14,709 nt of DNA, taken from Chloroflexota bacterium. GTDB taxonomy: Bacteria > Chloroflexota > Limnocylindria > Limnocylindrales > CSP1-4. Positions 1 to 6,464 of this stretch are shown here, one piece after another. The position numbers and the translations under genes were made by a program. Position 1 is the first letter of the stretch. Every line of letters begins with the position of its first letter. Under the pieces are notes generated by a model that saw nothing but the letters and a program-made list of their open reading frames with translations, searched no databases and was not told where the DNA came from. The stretch is taken from NCBI GenBank assembly GCA_013813905.1, contig JACCQX010000083.1:1-14709 (forward strand). The letters run 5' to 3'.

Positions 1-1000
1 GCGAGCTCATGTAGGAGGCGACGCCGATGACTGGCCGCTGGAACACGGGCGACGGCTCCACGACGCAGCGCTCTCCGTCGGGCAGCGTGACCAGTCCCGT
101 TTCCTCCAGGAACACGCGCGCCCGCTCCGTCCAGTCGGCGTAGGCGACGCGCATCTCCTCCTCGGTGCGCGGGTGGTCCTCGTTCGCCTCGTGGAGCACC
201 GCGCGCCAGTCCTCAGTGCCGCGCGCCTCCAGGCAGAGCGTGCGCATCTCCGCATCCAGCCGGTCGTACTCGGCCTGGCCTCGCTGGCGCAGCGACCGCG
301 CGTCGTAGGGCAGGTTCTCCTTCTCGCGCAGCAGCCGCGTGTAGCGCTCCTCGCCGAAGCGCCACTCGCCGGTCGCCTCTTGGCGCACCGTGTCGAGATG
401 CTGGACCCAGGCGTCGAAGGCTTCGCCGGCCGTGGCACCCGCCTCGCGCATCCGGCCCTGCGCCTCGGGATCGGTGACCTCATTGGGTAGCAGGTCGCGG
501 ACGTAGCGTCCACCGGCCTTGGCCGAGGCCAGCCCGCGCTCCACGATGAGCGGATGCGCGAGCGTGGGGTCGATATTCTCCCGGCCCTGCTCCAGGGCGC
601 GCGGGATCTGCTCGAGGCGCGCGATCGCAGCGTCGACCAGCTCGGCCTCCGGGCGAAGGCGGTGCAGGAAGAGCCCGAAGAGGCCGCCCAGCGCGGGCGA
701 CGTGTAGGTCAGCGGATCGCGCTTCCAGCCCTGCCAGTCGGCGGTGATGGTGCGTCCTCGAAGCATGGCGATGGCCAGGTCCCGGTCGATGCGGCCGTCG
801 GCGTCCAGGCCGTCGTCCGGGATCGCCTCGAAACGCGCCAGCCACTCGGCGGCGTCAGCGTCGCGGTTCTCGAAGGATTCCGCGGATAGGTCGTCCAGGC
901 GATGGTCGTACTCGGTTAGCCCGAGCCCGGAGGCGACGACCGGCGACGTCTCGAACTCGTTCTCGAGGAAGCCGTCGATGAGCTGCTGGAGGTCCGTCAC
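1..1000 (-). CDS. DUF885 family protein, N-terminal part (cut by window edge)
   Basis: An open frame runs from a GTG at 1000 leftward off the window, giving about 333 residues with no stop. The protein starts VTDLQQLIDGFLE and is rich in acidic and Arg helices. The spacing of segments such as TSPALGGLFGLF and LPNEVTDPEAQGRM resembles DUF885 (PF05960), a family of putative metal-dependent hydrolases usually about 550-600 residues long. The metal-binding C-terminal half of the family would lie outside the window, so activity cannot be judged. There is no signal peptide, so I infer a cytoplasmic protein; many DUF885 members are lipoproteins, which makes this one a little different. The GTG start is supported by AAGGGA about 7 nt upstream. 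A TAGCAT box on the minus strand (1053-1048) could be the -10 of its promoter, but no good -35 is seen. The family call comes from memory of the family, not from a search. Confidence 0.72.
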   Translation of the reverse strand, partial: MTDLQQLIDGFLENEFETSPVVASGLGLTEYDHRLDDLSAESFENRDADAAEWLARFEAIPDDGLDADGRIDRDLAIAMLRGRTITADWQGWKRDPLTYTSPALGGLFGLFLHRLRPEAELVDAAIARLEQIPRALEQGRENIDPTLAHPLIVERGLASAKAGGRYVRDLLPNEVTDPEAQGRMREAGATAGEAFDAWVQHLDTVRQEATGEWRFGEERYTRLLREKENLPYDARSLRQRGQAEYDRLDAEMRTLCLEARGTEDWRAVLHEANEDHPRTEEEMRVAYADWTERARVFLEETGLVTLPDGERCVVEPSPVFQRPVIGVASYMSS

Positions 1001-1115
1001 GTGCTGTCCCTTTCGTCTTCGGCCGGGCGGGCCGGCCCGTGACGAGGATGCTACCCATCACGGCCGACCAGTGACGAGATGGACAGCTGCCGGACTGGCG
1101 GCGCGTCGACTGCAT

Positions 1116-1690
1116 GTGGTGAAGCGTCAGATCGGATGGTGCCTCGTGTTCGGACTGGCCACGCTCCTTGCGGCCTCGCCAGCACGAGCGGACCACGGAT
1201 TAGGACCCGTCACGCCCGAGACGCGTTGTCATGTTGCACTTGCGATGGACGCCCAGGCGACGTCGTCGTGACCGGCTACCTCGTGAACCCGCCGTCCTTG
1301 GTCGTCGGGCTCGCCTTCGACTCGGTGGTTCAGCCTCGCTCGCTGGAGTCGGTCTACCGCGGCAGTCACGCCTTTCTGGACCTCGGCTTCAGCACCCCGC
1401 CCGAGATCGGCGAGACCGTGTTTCCCGTGTACTTCCGGACAGGATCGGGGCGCGGTGGCACCGACTACTCGTTCATCTTCCATACCGCTGAGGTCGAGCG
1501 ACTGACCGTGACCGGCTCGATGGAGGCCGGTCCGGAGTGTCGCGCCTCCCTACAGCCCGATGGGCTGCCCGACACCTCCACGAGCGCAGCCGAGGATCCG
1601 CGGACCTCCTCCCCGCCGCCCCTGGTGCTCCTGGGCGCTCCCTTACTCGGCGCGCTCGCTTGGCGCCGGCGACAGCTGCGGGTCCGGTAA
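1116..1690 (+). pseudogene. Small secreted, C-terminally anchored protein with apparent frameshift
   Basis: Two frames together make one sensible protein. The first, from GTG 1116 or 1119, has a good signal peptide: KR at the N-terminus, the hydrophobic stretch WCLVFGLATLLAA, then the cleavage-like SPARA before DHG. It stops at 1271. The second frame is open across the same region and continues from about 1255 as GDVVVTGYLVNP for some 145 residues. It ends in a Ser/Thr/Pro-rich linker, a hydrophobic segment PPLVLLGAPLLGALAW and an Arg-rich tail, which is the layout of a C-terminal membrane anchor. Joining them requires a one-base deletion (or two-base insertion) between about 1225 and 1265. 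It could be a pseudogene, a sequencing error or, less likely, programmed frameshifting; I see no clear slippery site. No Shine-Dalgarno is obvious. The extracellular domain is not recognised. The gene is divergent from the DUF885 gene and convergent with the HTH-VOC gene. Confidence 0.5.
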
Positions 1691-1701
1691 ACAGACAGAG
1701 G

Positions 1702-1720
1702 GCGTGACTCGAGGTGACGC
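1702..1720. terminator. Possible bidirectional terminator hairpin
   Basis: An imperfect inverted repeat fills the 34-nt gap between two convergent stop codons (1690 on plus, 1725 on minus). GCGTGAC (1702-1708) pairs with GTGACGC (1714-1720) with one mismatch. There is no U-tract, so this is positional evidence only. Confidence 0.3.
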
Positions 1721-1724
1721 CGCA

Positions 1725-2369
1725 CTACGTCCTCACGCGGCTCATCAATGCCAGGGCGTTGCCATCCGGATCCTCGAAGAAGGCCATCCACTCCTCCGTG
1801 CCGGTGCCCTCGTCCGTGTAGATCACGTGGGGAGCGCCGCGCACAGTCACTCCGCGTGCCTTTAACTCCTCGAAGGCGGCGTGGATATCGTCCACCAGGA
1901 AGTAGATCAGCGAGCCGGGGCGCCACTTATCGTCGGCCACGGCCTGGACGTAGAGGCGAACGCCGCCCATGTCGAAGAACGCGAGTTCGCCGAACGTGAA
2001 GATGTGCGGCAGACCAAGGGTGTCGCGGTAGAAGCGCTCCGTCCGCTCGACATCGCGCGCGTGCAAGGCGACCTGACCGATCGGCCCGAGCTGGAGGGCA
2101 GTGGCAGACATGGAAGAACGCTCCTTTCGAGCTGCGAGGAGGCTGGTAGCGGGATAGCCCGGCCACTGACGGAGCGCCGTGCTTCCGCCGACGCCGAGCT
2201 TCGCGGTGGTGTTGGCGATGTGGTACTTGACCGCGTCGATGCTCGTTCGGCGCCGACGGGCGATCTCGCGACGCGTCAGGCCGTGCCTCAGCCAGTCGAG
2301 GACTTCCCACTCCGCCGGCGTGCGCACGTCCGGATGAAGCGGTCGTCCGCGGCCGGTCGGGGATGCCAT
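1725..2369 (-). CDS. LuxR-type HTH fused to VOC (glyoxalase-fold) domain
   Basis: The 214-residue ORF has two parts. Residues about 16-62 are a LuxR/FixJ-type helix-turn-helix (TPAEWEVLDWLRHGLTRREIA, then DAVKYHIANTTAKLGV), matching the family pattern of a Glu-Val-Leu first helix and the VKxHxxNxxxKLGV recognition helix. Residues about 94-211 are a VOC domain with an early His (QVALHARD), FYRDTLGL, the central SLIYFLVDD and the C-terminal FFEDPDGNALALM, typical of glyoxalase/fosfomycin-resistance folds. The ATG at 2369 has a TACCCT box exactly 6 nt upstream, suggesting a leaderless mRNA. An internal ATG at 2111 (residue 87) lies at the domain border and has AAAGGAG 9 nt upstream, so the 128-residue VOC protein may also be made alone. 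The substrate is unknown. A plausible role is a sensor-regulator in which the VOC part binds a small molecule. Confidence 0.82.
   Translation of the reverse strand: MASPTGRGRPLHPDVRTPAEWEVLDWLRHGLTRREIARRRRTSIDAVKYHIANTTAKLGVGGSTALRQWPGYPATSLLAARKERSSMSATALQLGPIGQVALHARDVERTERFYRDTLGLPHIFTFGELAFFDMGGVRLYVQAVADDKWRPGSLIYFLVDDIHAAFEELKARGVTVRGAPHVIYTDEGTGTEEWMAFFEDPDGNALALMSRVRT
2121..2127 (-). promoter_or_regulatory. Internal ribosome binding site before the VOC domain
   Basis: AAAGGAG on the minus strand, 9 nt before ATG 2111. It is the best Shine-Dalgarno in the left part of the window and sits at the HTH/VOC border inside a continuous ORF. It implies a second product of about 128 residues, the normal size of a single VOC protein. 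Confidence 0.5.
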
Positions 2370-2375
2370 TCGATG

Positions 2376-2381
2376 AGGGTA
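2376..2381 (-). promoter_or_regulatory. TANNNT -10 box, leaderless start of HTH-VOC gene
   Basis: TACCCT on the minus strand is followed by 6 nt (CATCGA) and the ATG at 2369. Transcription would begin at or next to the start codon. No convincing -35 is seen. Confidence 0.45.
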
Positions 2382-2512
2382 GCTACCGGGCGGTGGATTT
2401 ACCTTACCCCCCGCCCCGGAAGCGCTGCTCTCGTTGTGACGCGCCTTGGGACGCAGGCTGGGAACGCCTTCGGGTGACGACTAGTGCCGTCAGTCGGTCG
2501 GGTCGGCCTGGC

Positions 2513-2528
2513 ACCGCTCATGAGCGGT
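2513..2528. repeat. 16-bp perfect palindrome after the glycerate/nth operon
   Basis: ACCGCTCATGAGCGGT is its own reverse complement. It begins 6 nt downstream of the endonuclease III-like stop codon (2537-2535, minus) in the 165-nt gap before the HTH-VOC promoter. It could fold as a short terminator hairpin (5-bp stem, 6-nt loop) or be a dimeric protein site. There is no T-run. Confidence 0.45.
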
Positions 2529-2534
2529 CACGGC

Positions 2535-3413
2535 TCACGGTGCCTTGGGGTCCACGTAGCGGCAGCGCGGCGCGACGGCGCAGCGGTGACAGGCGGGCTT
2601 GCGAGCGTGGCAGGTCTGGCGGCCGTGGGTGATGAGGTTGACGTGGCCCTCGTACATCTGGTCGGGCTCCAGAAGGTGGAGGAACATGTCGTGGGCCAGC
2701 AGCAGGTCCACCTTGGGCGGCACCAAACCGATCCGCTTGGCCACCCGCTCGACGTGGCGATCGACCGGCATCAGTGGCGTCCCGAAGCAGAAGAGCAGCA
2801 CGACCGAGGCCGTCTTGCGGCCGATGCCACCGATGGCCGTGAGCCAGGCGACGGCCTCCATCGGCGGCAGCTCGCCCAGGAATTCCAGCGAGTAGTCGCC
2901 GCGGGCCTCACGCAACGCCCGCAGCGAGGCCTGGATGCGTGGTGCCTTCTGTGGCGCCAGGCCGCCCGGCCGAATGACGTCGATGAGCTCCTCGATGGGC
3001 GCGTTCTCCACGGCCGACCAGTCCGGCGGGGCGCCGCCTTCGATGCCCGTGCCGCCCCAGCCCGGCCGGTTGACCCTGGAGGCCTCAAGGGCAGCCGACA
3101 CTGACGGGAAGTGCGCCCGCAGGGCATCGAACGCCTTCTCCGCGTTGATGTCGGCGCTGTTCTGCGAGAGGATCGTCAGCACCAGCTCGCTGGTCGGGTC
3201 GTGGACGCGGCGCCAGGTCGGTGTCCCGTACATCGCCCGCATGGCCGCGCGCGTGTCATCGACCAGTCCCGGTCGATAGCGAGCCAGCCGTCGTGCCCAG
3301 GCCAACGCTGGGTCGGCGGGCTTGCGCTTTCGACGGACGACCGCGGAGCGCCGCGATGGTGCCGTCCGCACCGCCGCCTTCCGCCCCTTCGGCCGCGCGA
3401 CCGGTTCAGCCAC
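2535..3413 (-). CDS. nth: Endonuclease III-like DNA glycosylase with [4Fe-4S] cluster
   Basis: HhH-GPD base-excision repair enzyme, 292 residues. The helix-hairpin-helix is AIGGIGRKTASVV with the catalytic Lys at 200. The catalytic Asp is at 218 in MPVDRHVERV, the same 18-residue spacing as K120/D138 in E. coli Nth. The iron-sulfur loop is complete: C268-X6-C275-X2-C278-X5-C284 in HGRQTCHARKPACHRC. It is longer than the usual ~210 residues because of an Arg/Lys-rich N-terminal tail (about 30 residues) and a Gly/Pro-rich insertion (residues about 112-140) before the HhH. The family role is removal of oxidised pyrimidines and nicking at abasic sites. The GTG start at 3413 lies 8 nt inside the glycerate kinase gene, so translation is probably coupled; no Shine-Dalgarno is obvious. 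It is the last gene of the operon. Substrate preference among Nth subfamilies is not decidable here. Confidence 0.9.
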   Translation of the reverse strand: MAEPVARPKGRKAAVRTAPSRRSAVVRRKRKPADPALAWARRLARYRPGLVDDTRAAMRAMYGTPTWRRVHDPTSELVLTILSQNSADINAEKAFDALRAHFPSVSAALEASRVNRPGWGGTGIEGGAPPDWSAVENAPIEELIDVIRPGGLAPQKAPRIQASLRALREARGDYSLEFLGELPPMEAVAWLTAIGGIGRKTASVVLLFCFGTPLMPVDRHVERVAKRIGLVPPKVDLLLAHDMFLHLLEPDQMYEGHVNLITHGRQTCHARKPACHRCAVAPRCRYVDPKAP

Positions 3414-4548
3414 GGCCGATGGTCACGAGCCGCGACGCCCGCTCCGCAGCACGCTCCAGGGGACCGACGCCCGCAGCCATCTGCGCTTCTACGCTGATAG
3501 GCGCCTCGGTCACGGGCACCACCACCACGCCGAGCGACGCCAGCGCCGCGATGCCTTCTTCCGTCACGCCGCCGCCGAAGCAGATGCAAGGCCGCCCGGC
3601 GTCGGCCGCCCGACGTGCGACGCCCAGTGCGGTCTTGCCGAAGGCCGTCTGGCGGTCCACGCGTCCTTCACCGGTCAGCACCAGATCCGCGTCGACCAAG
3701 GCCTCGTCGAAGCCGGTCAGCTCCATGACCACCTCCACGCCCGGCCTCACCTCGAATGAGGCGAATCGATCGGCGATGGCCAGCAAGCCCGCGGTCGTGC
3801 CGCCAGCAGCGCCAGCGCCGGGCACGTCTCGAAGGGAACGCCCCACCTCGGCCTCCAGCACCTCGGCATAGTGCGCCAGGTTCGCATCCAGCCGTGCTAC
3901 CTGCGAAGGATCCGCCCCCTTCTGCGGCCCGTAGGTCTCCGCTGCCCCCAGCTCGCCCAGCAGCGGGTTCGTGACATCCGAGGCGATGACCAGCGCGACC
4001 TCACTGAGGATCGGCGCCAGGCCGGAGAGGTCCACTCGAGCGAGCCTGTCCAGCGCCCCGCCGCCCATCGGCAGCTCCCCGCCCGAGGCGTCAAGGAACC
4101 GCACGCCGAGCGCGCGCAGCAGGCCCGAGCCGCCGTCCGTGGTAGCGCTGCCGCCCAGTCCCAGCACGATGCGCCGAGCACCCAGGCCGATGGCCGCGGC
4201 CAGGATCAGGCCGGTACCGAAGGTGGATGCGGCCATGGCGTCGCGCCGCTCGGCGGGGACACGCGACAGCCCCGAGGCCGTGGCCATCTCCACCACCGCT
4301 CGATCGTCCTGCCGCAGGAAGCGGCCGTCGAGCGGCTCGCCGCGGGGGTCCCTCGCAGCGGCGGGCAAACGCGACCAGCCGCCCGCGGCGGCCACGGCAT
4401 CCAGCGTGCCCTCCCCGCCGTCGGCCAGGGGTGACAGCCGAACGGTATCGTCAGGACGGCCGCGGCTCCAGCCCTCGGCCAGCGCTCGTGCGACCTCCAC
4501 CGAGGTGAGCGAGCCCTTGAACGAGTCGGGCGCGACCAGCAGCCTCAC
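3406..4548 (-). CDS. Glycerate kinase, GarK/GlxK type
   Basis: Phosphorylates D-glycerate with ATP in the cytoplasm; GarK/GlxK relatives give 2-phosphoglycerate. At 380 residues it is full length for the Gly_kinase family (PF02595). All signatures are present: APDSFKGSLTS at residues 6-16, LADGGEGT at 41-48, GGSATTDGG at 132-140, DVTNPLLG at 191-198, YGPQKGA at 206-212 and TGEGRVDRQT at 292-301. The start is GTG at 4548 and overlaps the stop of the GpgS fusion in a GTGA arrangement (4 nt), so the two are translationally coupled. In this operon it may recycle glycerate released from glucosylglycerate, or tune the phosphoglycerate pool drawn on by GpgS. Which carbon is phosphorylated cannot be read from sequence. 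Confidence 0.93.
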   Translation of the reverse strand: MRLLVAPDSFKGSLTSVEVARALAEGWSRGRPDDTVRLSPLADGGEGTLDAVAAAGGWSRLPAAARDPRGEPLDGRFLRQDDRAVVEMATASGLSRVPAERRDAMAASTFGTGLILAAAIGLGARRIVLGLGGSATTDGGSGLLRALGVRFLDASGGELPMGGGALDRLARVDLSGLAPILSEVALVIASDVTNPLLGELGAAETYGPQKGADPSQVARLDANLAHYAEVLEAEVGRSLRDVPGAGAAGGTTAGLLAIADRFASFEVRPGVEVVMELTGFDEALVDADLVLTGEGRVDRQTAFGKTALGVARRAADAGRPCICFGGGVTEEGIAALASLGVVVVPVTEAPISVEAQMAAGVGPLERAAERASRLVTIGRG

Positions 4549-6464
4549 GTCGCCGGAACGGGCTTCCGACTCTTTCGGCGCTCCAGATATTCGGGGATGC
4601 GGATCATGGGCGGTCGCTCCTGGTCCGCCAGGTCGATGACCTCCAGCGAGAGCCGGTTCGGGGTGGAGCGGGGCAGCTTCATGGTCGAGCCCATCTCCGG
4701 GAAGAGGCGCGCGCGGTGGCGCTCTTCCAGCCGCTTCATGACCGCCTGGAGGATGACGAAGCTCATCCGTGAGAGACCTTCCAGCTCCTGGTTACGGTGC
4801 ATCCGGATGTCCAGGTCCACCTGTCCGAAGCCCTGCAGGCCGAGGCGGTCGGCCAGGTCGATGAGATGACCGATCTCCACCGCGTAACCGGTGAAGAAGG
4901 GGATCTGCTCGAGGTGCTGGCGGCGCCCGGCGTACTCCCCGGCGAGCGGCTGGATGTAGCCCGAGAGCTCCGGGAAGAAGAGGTTGATCAGCGGCCGTGC
5001 CACCAGCTCCGTTACGCGTCCCCCACCGCCCTCCTTGAGCAGCCCGCCCTCCACGATCGGTCGCTGGTAGTGCGCCTTGACGTAGCCGATGCGCTTCTCC
5101 GTGAGCAGCGGCCCGAGCGTGCCGTAGAAGAAGCGCGGATGCCAGTCGCTGATGTCCGTATCCGACCAGGCCACCAGGTCGCCGCTCGTCTCGTAGAGGC
5201 TCTTCCAGAGCGCCTCGCCCTTGCCGCGATAGGTGCCGTAACGGGGCAGCACGTCGCTGTGGCGCACCACGCGGGCGCCCTCGCCCTCCGCCAGCTCGCG
5301 CGTATCGTCTTCGGAGTCCGAGTCGATGACCAGCAGCTCATCGATGAGCGGCAACTGCTCCATCAACTGGCGCCGCGTGGCGCGCACGATGGGCCCGATG
5401 GTGGCCGACTCGTTGAGCGTAGGCAGCACCGCGCTGATGGTCAGACCCTGCTTCTCCTTCAGCGCGACGAGCCGTTTGAGATCCGCGAACTCCCCGTGAT
5501 GGAAGCTCGACTCGGCGAACCAGCGATCGACCCGCGCGGTGATGCTGCGCCCAGCCTCCGCCGCCCGGTCGGCGGCCTCCAGGGTCTCGGCTTGCTCGGC
5601 CCTTTTCTCGAAGACCGAACGGGTCGGCTGCTCGCGGGTCTTGACCACGATGACCGTGGGCCGCGCATCCTGAGCGATGGTCTCCGGCAGCGCCCCGAAT
5701 AGAGCACCGTCCGTGGGGTCGTGCGGCAGCGCGGCGGTGGCGCCCATGACCACCAGTTGCGCGCCCTCTGATTCGCGCAGGATCGTGGCGCGGATATCGG
5801 AGCCCTCCACCAGCGTGGCCCTGCCGCGCTCGCTGGCGTGGAGATGCACGAAGGCGGCCAAGGCACGCTCAGCCTGCGAACGGATGGTGGGCGAGATGTC
5901 CGGCGGGACGACGTGCAGGACGGTCACGTCGGCATCGAAGGACCGGCCCAGGGACTCGGCGAAGTGGAGCGCCAGCTCCGCGTGGGGCCCGCCGCGAACG
6001 GCGGTGAGGATGCGCCCGACGGAGCCGACGCCGCGCTGCTTCACCACAGCGATGTCGCAAGGCGCGTCGCGGACGACCTCGTCGATGGTAGGACTGAACA
6101 CGGCATCCGGCATGCTGCGCCGCCCGGCCGGCTTGCCCGCCCAGCCGAAGAGGATCAGGTCCGCCTCCTCCTCCGCGGCCAGCTCCACGATGCCCTCCGC
6201 CGCACGGCGTCCGATACGCACCACGGTCCGCAGTTCCACGCCGGGCGGCGCGAACTCCAGGACACGCTGGAGCAGTCGCCGCGCCTGGCGCGCCTTGGTG
6301 GCGCCCTCGGAGAGGGGCATGCCCTCGGGTACCTCCACGATGCCCAGTGCGATGAGCGTGCCGCCCTGCTCCATCAGCGCCGAGCCGATGCGGATGAGGT
6401 CGGCCGCCGTACGCGGGTTGGCGAGGGGGATGAGGATGTGCGCGGGCGAGCGGCGACGCGCCAT
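4545..6464 (-). CDS. gpgS: Tandem Usp domains fused to glucosyl-3-phosphoglycerate synthase
   Basis: The 639-residue protein has three parts. Residues about 6-145 and 148-277 are two universal-stress-protein (UspA-like) domains, each ending in the usual buried strand (DIAVVKQ, TVIVVKT). A charged helical linker follows. Residues about 310-625 closely match mycobacterial GpgS (GT81): ISAVLPTLNE, DELLVIDSDSEDDT, GKGEALWKSL, the metal-binding DTD at 435-437, GGGRVTELVARPL from 480, YIQPLAGEYA from 503, GYAVEIG and the HRN metal ligand at 556-558. The terminal RPPM motif seen in GpgS is also present at 617-620. The enzyme transfers glucose from an NDP-glucose to 3-phosphoglycerate, the first step to glucosylglycerate. 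The ATG start overlaps the upstream gene's stop by one base (TGATG). Mycobacterial GpgS is about 320 residues, so the Usp half is an addition. The second Usp domain lacks a textbook G-2x-G-9x-G(S/T) nucleotide loop, so ATP binding is uncertain. Confidence 0.93.
   Translation of the reverse strand: MARRRSPAHILIPLANPRTAADLIRIGSALMEQGGTLIALGIVEVPEGMPLSEGATKARQARRLLQRVLEFAPPGVELRTVVRIGRRAAEGIVELAAEEEADLILFGWAGKPAGRRSMPDAVFSPTIDEVVRDAPCDIAVVKQRGVGSVGRILTAVRGGPHAELALHFAESLGRSFDADVTVLHVVPPDISPTIRSQAERALAAFVHLHASERGRATLVEGSDIRATILRESEGAQLVVMGATAALPHDPTDGALFGALPETIAQDARPTVIVVKTREQPTRSVFEKRAEQAETLEAADRAAEAGRSITARVDRWFAESSFHHGEFADLKRLVALKEKQGLTISAVLPTLNESATIGPIVRATRRQLMEQLPLIDELLVIDSDSEDDTRELAEGEGARVVRHSDVLPRYGTYRGKGEALWKSLYETSGDLVAWSDTDISDWHPRFFYGTLGPLLTEKRIGYVKAHYQRPIVEGGLLKEGGGGRVTELVARPLINLFFPELSGYIQPLAGEYAGRRQHLEQIPFFTGYAVEIGHLIDLADRLGLQGFGQVDLDIRMHRNQELEGLSRMSFVILQAVMKRLEERHRARLFPEMGSTMKLPRSTPNRLSLEVIDLADQERPPMIRIPEYLERRKSRKPVPAT

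Noticed and set aside
1021..1040. GGGCCGGCCC palindrome upstream of the DUF885 gene
   Set aside because: A G/C-only palindrome is common by chance at this base composition, and it has no clear positional role.
4797..5702. 301-residue plus-strand open frame
   Set aside because: Antisense to the GpgS domain, whose family match is decisive.
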